From NCBI GenBank assembly GCA_937975735.1, contig CALJUI010000093.1:1-14614 (forward strand): a stretch of 14,614 bases of DNA, given 5' to 3'. A program made the position numbers and the translations under genes. Of the stretch, positions 1-6,760 are shown in pieces. Below the pieces are notes generated by a model, which made no database searches, was not told where the DNA came from, and saw nothing but the letters and a program-made list of their open reading frames with translations. Source of the stretch: an uncultured Rubrivivax sp. GTDB lineage: Bacteria; Pseudomonadota; Gammaproteobacteria; Burkholderiales; Burkholderiaceae_C. Each line of letters starts with the position of its first letter. Position 1 is the first letter of the stretch.

Positions 1-1052
1 GCGCGGATGACGAGGAAGTTCTGGTTCTGCAGCGAACCGGCGACCTTGACGTAGACGTAGGGGTGCTGCGCATTGCTCATGTCCGCGGGGACGGTCAGCG
101 CATTGTCCCGCAGCGGGTGCGGCGTGTAGCGGCAGACCCGGAAGGCCGAGGCGTCCGGGTCGGCGATCGCGCTGGCCAGCGGCAGCCCGCCGAGCAGCGA
201 CGTGCCGGTCCAGTGCGGCACGGCGGTCGACACCGGGACCGCGCAGTAATAGGCGACGTAGGACGCGGTCAGCTGCGTGTAGCAGCTCTTGTCGGCGGCG
301 ACCGGCGAGGACTGGCGGACGAAGACCGAGACGCCGAAGGCCGGGCTCGGCGGGCGCTCGGCGTCGGCCGGTGTCGGGGCGACCGGGTCGACGGCGAAGC
401 GCACGAAGCCCGACAGCAGCCGCGCATTGGTGTCGACGCAGACGCCGGGCGACGAGCACAGGCTGACGATGCGCCCGGTGACGTTGCTGAAGATCCAGCT
501 CAGCGAACCCGCGCCCGGCGGCCTGAACTCGCTCTTGCCCGAGCCGACGTCGGTCGCGCCCAGCGGGATCGCTGGATGGCGGCCGCGAGGGTTGCGCGTC
601 AGCGCCGCGTCCATCGGCAGCGACAGCGAGCCGGCCAGCTGCGGCGCGACACCCCCGATAGAGCTGCTGATCCGCACCTGCTGGGCCTGGTTCGTGCGGT
701 CGGTCCAGGTCACGTCGACGGTCAGCGTCTTGATGCGCGGGTCGGCCGAGGTCTGGACCGTTTCGGTGCGCGAGAAGGTCGCGTTCAGGCCGGCGATCGT
801 CGTCGGGCCGGTGTCGACGATGTCGGCGTAGTCGACCCCGGCGACCGGATCCAGGCTGGTGACGCCGCGCCACTGCTCGACGCGCTGCTGCGCAATGCGG
901 ACCGCCTCGGCGCGCTGCTTGGCGATGTCGGCGTTCTGCCGCAGCGTGGCCTGCACGCCGATCAACGCGAGGGTGCCGAATGCCATCACGGCGAGCGCGA
1001 CCATCGCCTCGATCAGCGAGACCCCCGACTCACGCCAGCGATGCAGCTTCAC
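1..1052 (-). CDS. pilV: PilV-like type IV minor pilin, cut by window edge
   Basis: This is a minor pilin expected to join the initiation complex at the pilus tip. The reading frame is open from a GTG at 1052 to the window edge (350 codons, no stop). It begins with a 10-residue leader ending in Gly, then mature VSLIE and about 20 hydrophobic residues: the prepilin peptidase site with Glu at mature position 5, followed by the N-terminal helix. The GTG start is well supported: it overlaps the TGA of the upstream PilX gene in a GTGA junction, and a strong ribosome site (GGAGG) lies 8 bases before it. After the helix come an alpha-helical stretch rich in Gln, Arg and Ala, then a long beta-rich region with several cysteines. 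At 350 residues or more it is about twice the usual PilV length as I know the family. The PilV name rests on the N-terminus and operon position; the C-terminal part is unrecognised. Confidence 0.83.
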   Translation of the reverse strand, partial: MKLHRWRESGVSLIEAMVALAVMAFGTLALIGVQATLRQNADIAKQRAEAVRIAQQRVEQWRGVTSLDPVAGVDYADIVDTGPTTIAGLNATFSRTETVQTSADPRIKTLTVDVTWTDRTNQAQQVRISSSIGGVAPQLAGSLSLPMDAALTRNPRGRHPAIPLGATDVGSGKSEFRPPGAGSLSWIFSNVTGRIVSLCSSPGVCVDTNARLLSGFVRFAVDPVAPTPADAERPPSPAFGVSVFVRQSSPVAADKSCYTQLTASYVAYYCAVPVSTAVPHWTGTSLLGGLPLASAIADPDASAFRVCRYTPHPLRDNALTVPADMSNAQHPYVYVKVAGSLQNQNFLVIR

Positions 1053-2347
1053 TCGAAGTCCCTCCAGCTTCCCGGCACCAGCACAAAGGAGCCCGTCTGG
1101 AAACGCAGGCGGTTCAGCACCGCGCGGTCGTACTCGATCTGTGTCGTCGCCGAGCCGGAGACCCGGCCTTCGGCAACCGCGGCGCCGAGGATGCGCCCGG
1201 GGCCGCTCATCGACCAGTTCGTCGACCGGCTGTAGACCAGGCCGTAGACGTCCACCGGCAGCGAGAAGCTCAGGTTGCCGTCGACGACGAGCACCAGCGG
1301 CTCGGTCGGCGAGCCGACGTCGCCGCCGGTGTCGATCGACAGGTCACCCTCGACCCAGATCACGCGGCCGGGGTTGATCGCCGCCAAGTCGCGCACCTGC
1401 GTCGCGTTGCACACACCGGCGGTGCAGGGGGGCCGCAGCGCGGCCGGCTGCTGGCGATAAACCGCCGGCAGCGCGCCGAAGGTGTTGGTGAACATGCGCT
1501 CATCGCTCAGCGCGGCCAGCGCCGCGTCGCCGGCGAGCAGCGTCGTGTCGGCCGGCGTGCCCGGATGGCTCTCCAGGCGCAGCCCGGCCGGGTTCACCGC
1601 GCCGCCGGCCAGGATCGTGATGCCGGTCGTCGCCGTCGAGGTGTTGAAGGCCGCCAGCGCGGCGCGGCCGAGATCGATCGACTCGCGCGCGGTCAGCGCC
1701 GCTGTCGGCGCGGCGCCGAGGCCGCTGCGCAGCGCGGCGTAGGTCTGTACCGACGCGCGCCCTTCGCCCGCCACCGCGGCCGACGGGAAGTTCAGGCAGG
1801 TGTCGTCGAGCCGCGTGCAGCCGTTGACCTCGATGCGCACGAGGCCCGCCTTGACCGCCGGCGACGCCAGAAAGCGCACCCGGAAGGCCGGGAAGACGCC
1901 CGCCCCGGCCGGCGCGGCGACCACTGGATTGCCGTCGGCCGGGCAATGGCAGTTCCAGTTGCTGCCGTCGAAGACGCAACTCGGCATCAGCGTGCTGACG
2001 CCGTCGGATTGCAGCTTCGCCTGGACCATGCCGGTATCGGGATGGATGTCGAGGTAGCGCTGGCGGAAGGTCGGGTCGGTGATCGCCAGGCTGGGCGCAC
2101 AGGCGTCGGTGATGCGACTGCTGTTGAGCATCGCCAGCGCCCATTCGAGCCCGGCCTGCGCCGCTTCCAGCGCCTGCGTCGAACGGTACTGGTTGGTCGC
2201 GGTGCGCTGCTCGAAGATCAGGTTGCGGTTCGTGTAGGCGGCGACCAACGCCAGGATGAAGAACAGGATCATCACCACCACCAGCGACGCGACGCCGCGC
2301 TGGGCGAACGGGCGGGTGCGGCGCGTCGGCGGGCTCAGGCGGGGCAT
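1049..2347 (-). CDS. pilX: PilX-family minor pilin, unusually long
   Basis: This 432-residue protein has a type IV prepilin leader ending QRG at residue 18. The mature start is VASLV, followed by a hydrophobic helix and the PilX N-terminal pattern (NRNLIFEQRTATNQYRS, then QALEAAQAGLEWA). Mature position 5 is Val rather than Glu. That absence is characteristic of PilX and GspK, which are thought to cap the pseudopilus tip. Residues of about 90-230 hold several Cys likely to form disulfides. The last 110 residues are rich in short beta strands (VEGDLSI, VVDGNLSF, YGLVYSRS, GAAVAEGRVSG, IEYDRAVL), resembling a stacked beta or beta-helix tail. Typical PilX is under 200 residues, so this is a long variant. 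The start at 2347 overlaps the end of pilW by 13 bases; the end overlaps pilV by 4, indicating translational coupling. The N-terminal assignment is firm; the tail function is unknown. Confidence 0.88.
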   Translation of the reverse strand: MPRLSPPTRRTRPFAQRGVASLVVVMILFFILALVAAYTNRNLIFEQRTATNQYRSTQALEAAQAGLEWALAMLNSSRITDACAPSLAITDPTFRQRYLDIHPDTGMVQAKLQSDGVSTLMPSCVFDGSNWNCHCPADGNPVVAAPAGAGVFPAFRVRFLASPAVKAGLVRIEVNGCTRLDDTCLNFPSAAVAGEGRASVQTYAALRSGLGAAPTAALTARESIDLGRAALAAFNTSTATTGITILAGGAVNPAGLRLESHPGTPADTTLLAGDAALAALSDERMFTNTFGALPAVYRQQPAALRPPCTAGVCNATQVRDLAAINPGRVIWVEGDLSIDTGGDVGSPTEPLVLVVDGNLSFSLPVDVYGLVYSRSTNWSMSGPGRILGAAVAEGRVSGSATTQIEYDRAVLNRLRFQTGSFVLVPGSWRDFE

Positions 2348-3033
2348 ACGAGGTCCGGGTTGAGCGGATCGTTGAATCGGATCCGGTCGTTGCGCAGCCG
2401 CGTGCTGCTCGAGAGTGCACGCGTCACCGTGGCGTCGGTCTTGGCGCGCGCGGCGATGTCCACGGTCGCCGTGCGCAACTCGAGCGTCGGCCAGCAGTTC
2501 TGCGTGCCGTCGGCGCACAGTCGCGGGCAGGGCAGCTGGTAGGACGCCGCGTCGGACAGCGTGACGGCGAAGCCGGTGACCTCCATCGTCTGCGCGTCGG
2601 TCAGGTCCTGCCAGGCGCCGCCGATGCGCGAGCGGATCACGCCGCTTTCCAGCTTGAAGCCGAAGGGCCCGGTGTCGCCGACGCGGCGCCAGTACCTGAA
2701 CTCGATGTCGCTGGTCGCGCCGCTGGCCGGCACGAGGGCGGCGAACGGATTCTTCGACACCGCTGCGCCGTTCTCGGACCAGACGCCGCTCTGCGCCTGG
2801 TCCCAGTAGCCGGCACGACGCAACTCGCGGGTGATCACGTCGGCGGTGGCGCGCAGGTCCTGCTGCAGCTGGGTCTCGAGCAGCAGGCGACGGTGATTGC
2901 CGAGCTGGGTCGAGGTGATCAGCACCGCGCCGGCCACGATGATCAGGCCGACGGTGATGCCGACCATCAGCTCGACGATCGACAGGCCGCGCTGGGTGGT
3001 GCGCGGAACGACCGACAGGTCCCGCCTCAGCAT
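2335..3033 (-). CDS. pilW: PilW-like type IV minor pilin
   Basis: This 232-residue minor pilin is predicted to act with PilV, PilX and FimT in priming type IV pilus assembly in the inner membrane. The leader ends TQRG at residue 16. Mature LSIVE then carries Glu5, with a hydrophobic helix of about 22 residues. The following segment (LLETQLQQDLRATADVITRELRRAGYW) is the PilW hallmark: a long amphipathic helix ending in the RRAGYW motif. The C-terminal part has a paired Cys cluster (CPRLCADGTQNCW) and ends LVCPA, suggesting disulfides in the periplasmic domain. The ATG at 3033 was chosen because a GGAG ribosome site lies 7 bases upstream and it overlaps the stop of the preceding fimT gene by 7 bases. 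Much longer upstream extensions of this frame lie inside that gene and lack pilin features. Confidence 0.9.
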   Translation of the reverse strand: MLRRDLSVVPRTTQRGLSIVELMVGITVGLIIVAGAVLITSTQLGNHRRLLLETQLQQDLRATADVITRELRRAGYWDQAQSGVWSENGAAVSKNPFAALVPASGATSDIEFRYWRRVGDTGPFGFKLESGVIRSRIGGAWQDLTDAQTMEVTGFAVTLSDAASYQLPCPRLCADGTQNCWPTLELRTATVDIAARAKTDATVTRALSSSTRLRNDRIRFNDPLNPDLVCPA

Positions 3034-3623
3034 GCGGGTACTCCGACACTGAGGCTGGCCGGTGCGCAGGCGGTCGGCCGGCCGGACATGCCGACCGTGG
3101 TGCGGATCGTGCGGGCGGTGTCGATCGAGGTCAGGATCTCGAACGGCGTCGGGTCGGGCCAGATCAGGTTGATCGGGATGCTGACGATGCCTCCGGTGAC
3201 GTGATCGAAGGCGAACGCCGAGTCCTGTCCCGGCGGAATCGACAGCCGCACGCCGCCCGAGGGCGGCAGCGCGACGGTGCGGATCTCCTGGGCCGTGCCC
3301 GTGCAGGCCGAGCCGGCACCGAGCAGGCAGTTGCAGCGCGGCGTGTTCGTGTCGGCGGTGTAGATCGTGTAGCAGGTCGACCCCGAGGTCGGCACCCGGA
3401 AACTGAGCCGCACGTAGCGGTTGCGCGCCACCGCCTCGCTGCGCGCGAACTGCAGATCCGTGACGAGCTGGGCGTGCGTGCTGCGCAGCCGCTGCATCAG
3501 GATGTAGTCCTGGAAGCTGGGCGCGACCAGCAGCAACAGGGTCGCGCCGATCGCGACCGCCACCAGCAGTTCGATCAGCGTGAGCCCGCGCGACCGGCGG
3601 GCGGCGATCACTGGGCCCAGCAT
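3027..3623 (-). CDS. fimT: FimT/GspH-family minor pseudopilin (downstream copy)
   Basis: This 198-residue protein has a 13-residue leader ending RSRG, mature LTLIE and a hydrophobic helix. It then has the GspH/FimT segment (LRSTHAQLVTDLQFARSEAVAR), in which FARSEA is the family signature. The globular part has Cys residues at RCNCLLGAGSAC and a C-terminal VGVPAC. FimT/FimU-like pilins join the minor-pilin complex, and some bind DNA during natural transformation. Whether this one does cannot be told from sequence. It starts inside the last codons of the pilin gene (16-base overlap) without a clear ribosome site, so translation is probably coupled to pilE. It is a paralogue of the first gene of the operon (4189-4722): the same ARSEAVAR block, a similar mid-protein CxC pattern and the same Cys-ended tail. 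Confidence 0.88.
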   Translation of the reverse strand: MLGPVIAARRSRGLTLIELLVAVAIGATLLLLVAPSFQDYILMQRLRSTHAQLVTDLQFARSEAVARNRYVRLSFRVPTSGSTCYTIYTADTNTPRCNCLLGAGSACTGTAQEIRTVALPPSGGVRLSIPPGQDSAFAFDHVTGGIVSIPINLIWPDPTPFEILTSIDTARTIRTTVGMSGRPTACAPASLSVGVPAC

Positions 3624-4105
3624 GGATGGGTCGCCGTGTAGGTGAAGGTGGTGCAGCTGCCGCAACCGGCATAGCTCAAGTTGCCGCCGAGCACGCGGGC
3701 GCTGAGCTTGCGGCACTGGCTGTCCTTGGCCTGCGAGGTGCCCGCGACCCCGACCGCCGTCACCGTGTAGCCGGTGGCCAGGGTGAAGCCCGGGTCGGTG
3801 GGCGCGCTGAGGCTGATGTCGTAGTAGCCCCCCGGCGTGGTCGCGGTCATGCCGAGATCGGACAGCGTGGTCGTGTAGTTGGCCTGGTTGCTACGCAGTC
3901 GCTCCTGGGCTTGCTGGACGGCGCTCATTGCGGCGAAGGCCTCGGATCGCCGGCTCTTGCGGATGTTGTCGTAGAAGCTCGGCAGGGCCACTGCCGCCAG
4001 CACGCCGGCCACCACGACCACGATCAGCAGTTCGATGAGCGTGAAACCGCGGTGGCGCCGAGCGCCTGCGGTGCCGAAGCCGGGCCGGGGGAGCATGTGC
4101 TTCAT
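3608..4105 (-). CDS. pilE: PilE-like type IV pilin
   Basis: This 165-residue type IV pilin has a 20-residue leader ending RHRG, mature FTLIELLIVV with Glu5, and one N-terminal hydrophobic helix continuing into the amphipathic helix FYDNIRKSRRSEAFAAMSAVQQAQERLRS in two stretches. The C-terminal part carries Cys131, Cys148, Cys151 and Cys162 and ends PCWAQ, which fits the disulfide-bonded D-region of beta-proteobacterial PilE-like minor pilins. In many relatives this gene sits last in the minor-pilin operon; here it is second, between two FimT paralogues. The ATG at 4105 has GGGGA about 9 bases upstream; an internal ATG at 4096 is possible and would shorten only the leader. It could be a minor rather than the major pilin; the operon context favours minor. 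Confidence 0.88.
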   Translation of the reverse strand: MKHMLPRPGFGTAGARRHRGFTLIELLIVVVVAGVLAAVALPSFYDNIRKSRRSEAFAAMSAVQQAQERLRSNQANYTTTLSDLGMTATTPGGYYDISLSAPTDPGFTLATGYTVTAVGVAGTSQAKDSQCRKLSARVLGGNLSYAGCGSCTTFTYTATHPCWAQ

Positions 4106-4140
4106 TATCGAGATCCCCGATTCAGGGGGAATCCCCCGGA
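4106..4140 (-). promoter_or_regulatory. Possible mutually exclusive hairpins over the pilE ribosome site
   Basis: In the 83-base gap before pilE the transcript reads GGGGG (4137-4133), AUU, CCCCC (4129-4125), UGAAUC, GGGG (4118-4115), then nine bases to AUG. The C run can pair with the upstream G run (perfect 5-bp stem, 3-base loop) or, as UCCCC, with the downstream GGGGA, which is the likely ribosome site. The two pairings exclude each other. Seen in sequence; function is inferred. Confidence 0.3.
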
Positions 4141-4188
4141 TGGCCGTTCGTCGCCTTGAACCGACCGCTCGTCCACCGCCTTGCCCGC

Positions 4189-4722
4189 TCAGCAGGTCGG
4201 GTAGCCGGCACGGCCGGGTGCCGGCACGCAGGAGCGGACCCGGCCCATGATGTTGATCACCTGATGCACGGTGCCCGCTGCGCCGCTGACCTTGATCGTC
4301 GCGGTCGGCGTGACCGTGCCCAGAGCCGGATCGAAGACGATCGAAGCCGATCGCGAGCTGACCTGGATCGGCCCGGCTGCCGGAAAGCGCGCGTGGCGGA
4401 TCGCCTGCAAGCCGGCGCGGCAGACTGGCAGTTCGGTGGCGGTGCAGCGGCAGTCGCCCGCGCGGCCGTCGTGCAGCACGTAGCAGCTGCCGCCCAGGTC
4501 GCTCTGCAGGTCCAGGCGCACGCCGTCGTGGCGCGCCACCGCCTCGGAGCGCGCCAGCATCAGGTCGGTCTCGAGCTGGGCCGCGACGGCGTCGAGCCGG
4601 TGGCGGTCGCGCAACTCGGTCAGGCTCGGCAGCGCCAGGCCGAGCGCGGTGGCGGTGATCGCGAGGGCGACCGCGCATTCGACCAGGGACACGCCGCGGT
4701 GGCGGTGGTGGGCTCGGTGCAT
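4189..4722 (-). CDS. FimT/GspH-family pseudopilin, first gene of the pilin operon
   Basis: This 177-residue pseudopilin has a very short His/Arg-rich leader (MHRAHHRHRG), mature VSLVE with Glu5, and a hydrophobic helix. Next comes the GspH/FimT segment with LMLARSEAVAR. Cys pairs occur at the mid-protein DCRC block and in the tail (RSCVPA, then a terminal GYPTC). It is clearly related to the second FimT two genes downstream and probably arose by local duplication. The ATG at 4722 has a good ribosome site (GGGAG, 5-6 bases away). It is followed after 83 bases by pilE. Upstream, 115 bases separate it from nrdR, so it may have its own promoter; a weak -10-like TAGAGT lies at 4753-4758. Its exact role (FimU-like or FimT-like) is undecided. 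Confidence 0.86.
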   Translation of the reverse strand: MHRAHHRHRGVSLVECAVALAITATALGLALPSLTELRDRHRLDAVAAQLETDLMLARSEAVARHDGVRLDLQSDLGGSCYVLHDGRAGDCRCTATELPVCRAGLQAIRHARFPAAGPIQVSSRSASIVFDPALGTVTPTATIKVSGAAGTVHQVINIMGRVRSCVPAPGRAGYPTC

Positions 4723-4753
4723 GACGACTCCCGGTGGGTGGCGGATGTCGTCA
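4722..4753 (-). promoter_or_regulatory. Inverted repeat spanning the ribosome site of the first pilin gene
   Basis: A perfect 7-bp inverted repeat, TGACGAC at 4722-4728 and GTCGTCA at 4747-4753, encloses an 18-base loop holding the GGGAG ribosome site. The 3' arm reaches the A of the start codon. It could be an RNA hairpin affecting initiation or a DNA operator. A possible -10 hexamer (TAGAGT on the minus strand, 4753-4758) abuts it but has no recognisable -35. Confidence 0.25.
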
Positions 4754-4807
4754 CTCTAGGCAGGGGCTCGTTCCGGCGCGATCCACCGGCGGAGGGCTTG
4801 GTGGTGG

Positions 4808-4837
4808 CCCCCGGCCGGGGGATGCCCCCGAGGGGGG
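4808..4837 (-). terminator. Tandem GC-rich palindromes after nrdR, possible terminator
   Basis: Immediately downstream of the nrdR stop lie CCCCCGAGGGGG (4825-4836) and the perfect 14-base palindrome CCCCCGGCCGGGGG (4808-4821). They would form two very stable adjacent hairpins but lack a following T run, so intrinsic termination is uncertain. They may equally be copies of a GC-rich intergenic repeat. Confidence 0.4.
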
Positions 4838-5281
4838 TCAGATGTCCTTGATCAGCTGCCGGAACTCGTCGACATCCTCGAAGCGCCGGTAGACCGACGC
4901 GAAGCGGACGTAGGCGACCTTGTCGATGCGCTTGAGCTCGCGCATCACCAGTTCGCCGATCCGTGCGCTGGACATCTCGCGCAGGCCGCTGGCCAGCATC
5001 TTGTTCTGGATGCGCTCGAGCGCGGCGTCGACGACATCGACGCTGACCTGCCGCTTGCGCAGCGCCAGCTGCATCGACGCGCGCACCTTCGCGGGGTCGA
5101 AATCGATCCGGCTGCCGTCCTTCTTGACCACCGCCGGCATCGAGATCTCGACCCGCTCGTAGGTGGTGAAGCGCTTGTCGCAGCCCAGGCAGCGCCGGCG
5201 CCTGCGTATCACGCCGCCCTCGTCCGACTCGCGCGTCTCGACGACCTGGGTGTCCTCGTGGTCGCAATAGGGGCAGCGCAT
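4838..5281 (-). CDS. nrdR: Transcriptional repressor NrdR
   Basis: NrdR represses ribonucleotide reductase operons by binding paired NrdR boxes when loaded with dATP/ATP. The 147-residue length is typical. An N-terminal zinc ribbon uses Cys3, Cys6, Cys31 and Cys34, with the Arg-rich RRRRRC and FTTYER motifs. The ATP-cone domain follows from about residue 49 (VVKKDGSRIDFDPAKVRASMQ split over that region) to the FASVYRRF segment near residue 130. All expected metal ligands are present. It lies 15 bases downstream of glyA on the same strand, so the two are almost certainly co-transcribed. No strong ribosome site is visible just before the ATG. I see no NrdR box in the window, so autoregulation is not supported here. 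Confidence 0.97.
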   Translation of the reverse strand: MRCPYCDHEDTQVVETRESDEGGVIRRRRRCLGCDKRFTTYERVEISMPAVVKKDGSRIDFDPAKVRASMQLALRKRQVSVDVVDAALERIQNKMLASGLREMSSARIGELVMRELKRIDKVAYVRFASVYRRFEDVDEFRQLIKDI

Positions 5282-5296
5282 CGGGACCGGTTCGCC

Positions 5297-6547
5297 TCAG
5301 CGGTACACGGGGAAGTCCCGCGTCAGCGCCTCGACCTTGGTGCGGACCGCGGCGATGTTCGCCTCGTCGTGCGGCTTGTCCAGCACGTCGGCGATCAGGT
5401 GCGCGGTCTGCCGCGCCTGCTCCTCCCTGAAGCCACGCGTCGTCATTGCCGGCGTGCCCAGCCGGATGCCGCTGGTGACCATCGGCTTCTGCGGGTCGTT
5501 CGGGATGCCGTTCTTGTTGCACGTCATGTGCGCGGCCCCGAGCACCGCCTCGGCCTCCTTGCCGGTCAGGTTCTTCGGCCGCAGGTCGACCAGCATCACG
5601 TGGCTCTGGGTGCCGCCGGAGACGATGCGCAGGCCGCGCTCGATCAGCGTGCGGGCCAGCACGTCGGCGTTCCTCACGACCTGTTGCTGGTAGGCCCTGA
5701 ACTCGGGCGCCAGCGCTTCCTTGAAGGCGACCGCCTTGCCGGCGATCACGTGCATCAGCGGCCCGCCCTGGATGCCGGGGAAGATCGCGCTGTTGATCTT
5801 CTTCGCGATCGCCTCGTCGTTCATCACGACGATGCCGCCGCGGGGTCCGCGCAGGCTCTTGTGCGTGGTGCTGGTGACGACGTCGGCGTGCGGCACCGGG
5901 TTCGGGTAGACGCCGGCGGCGATCAGCCCGGCGTAGTGCGCCATGTCGACCATGAAGATCGCCCCGACCGCCTTGGCGACGCGGGCGAAGCGCTCGAAGT
6001 CGATGCGCAGGCTGTAGGCCGACGCGCCGGCGATGATCAGCTTGGGCTTGTGTTCGTGGGCCAGGCGCTCCATCGCGTCGTAGTCGATGGCTTCGTTGGC
6101 ATCGAGCCCGTAGCTGACCACCTTGAACCAGCGGCCGCTCATGTTCAGCGCCATGCCGTGGGTCAGGTGGCCGCCCTCGGCCAGGCTCATGCCCATGATC
6201 GTGTCGCCCGGCTGCAGCAGGCCGAAGAAGACGGCCTGGTTGGCCTGCGAGCCGGAGTTGGCCTGCACGTTGGCGAAGTTCGCGCCGAACAGCTGCTTGC
6301 AGCGGTCGATCGCCAGCTGCTCGACGACGTCGACATTCTCGCAGCCGCCGTAGTAGCGTTTGCCCGGGTAGCCCTCGGCGTACTTGTTGGTGAGCTGCGA
6401 GCCTTGCGCGGCCATCACCGCCGGCGATGTGTAGTTCTCGGAGGCGATCAGCTCGATGTGCGCCTCCTGGCGCTGGTTCTCGGCCTGGATCGCGGCCCAG
6501 ACGTCGGGATCGACGCGGGCGATGGTGGATTGGGAACGGTCGAACAT
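5297..6547 (-). CDS. glyA: Serine hydroxymethyltransferase
   Basis: This is a cytosolic PLP enzyme that interconverts serine plus tetrahydrofolate with glycine plus 5,10-methylene-tetrahydrofolate, the main source of one-carbon units. The 416-residue length matches the bacterial family. Visible motifs are IELIASENYTS (residues 31-41), YAEGYPGKRYYGGCE (56-70), the SGSQANQAVF substrate/cofactor region (98-107), DMAHYAGLIAAG (201-212) and the PLP-lysine segment VVTSTTHKSLRGPRGG with Lys230. The ATG at 6547 was chosen over an in-frame ATG 30 bases upstream because AAGAGGA lies 5-8 bases before it and MFDRS is the usual beta-proteobacterial start. It leads the glyA-nrdR operon and is followed after 15 bases by nrdR. 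Confidence 0.98.
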   Translation of the reverse strand: MFDRSQSTIARVDPDVWAAIQAENQRQEAHIELIASENYTSPAVMAAQGSQLTNKYAEGYPGKRYYGGCENVDVVEQLAIDRCKQLFGANFANVQANSGSQANQAVFFGLLQPGDTIMGMSLAEGGHLTHGMALNMSGRWFKVVSYGLDANEAIDYDAMERLAHEHKPKLIIAGASAYSLRIDFERFARVAKAVGAIFMVDMAHYAGLIAAGVYPNPVPHADVVTSTTHKSLRGPRGGIVVMNDEAIAKKINSAIFPGIQGGPLMHVIAGKAVAFKEALAPEFRAYQQQVVRNADVLARTLIERGLRIVSGGTQSHVMLVDLRPKNLTGKEAEAVLGAAHMTCNKNGIPNDPQKPMVTSGIRLGTPAMTTRGFREEQARQTAHLIADVLDKPHDEANIAAVRTKVEALTRDFPVYR

Positions 6548-6760
6548 GGCAGTCCTCTTCAGTTGAAGGGCCATCGAGATCCACCACGCACGGCGGTGGT
6601 CGAGGGCTGCCCAGGCGAACGGCGGATCGGTGCGACCGCGTCCCGGACGGGGCCGATCGCACGCCGCACTTCCCGGTGGTCGTCCACCTCCGGGCGGCCG
6701 GGAGGCCACCCCTATCGCCAGTTGCGCGGTCGAGCGGAGTGTAGCGCCCGTCAGCGCCCG
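6548..6760 (-). promoter_or_regulatory. glyA leader with possible promoter and hairpins
   Basis: The 203 bases between the transglycosylase stop and glyA are not coding as far as I can see. On the minus strand a TACACT (6738-6743) could be a -10 box, with only a poor -35. An octamer AGCGCCCG is directly repeated with a 10-base period (6743-6750 and 6753-6760) just upstream. The leader contains inverted repeats: GTGCGA (6630-6635) with TCGCAC (6657-6662), enclosing CGTCC/GGACG, and CCACC (6581-6585) with GGTGG (6595-6599) near the start codon. It matches no riboswitch class I recognise. Confidence 0.35.

Noticed and set aside
63..1235. Long plus-strand open frame opposite the PilV gene
   Set aside because: Its product is Arg/Asp/Gly-rich without family features and runs antisense to a pilin frame with prepilin site, ribosome site and GTGA coupling. 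It is a GC-rich shadow.
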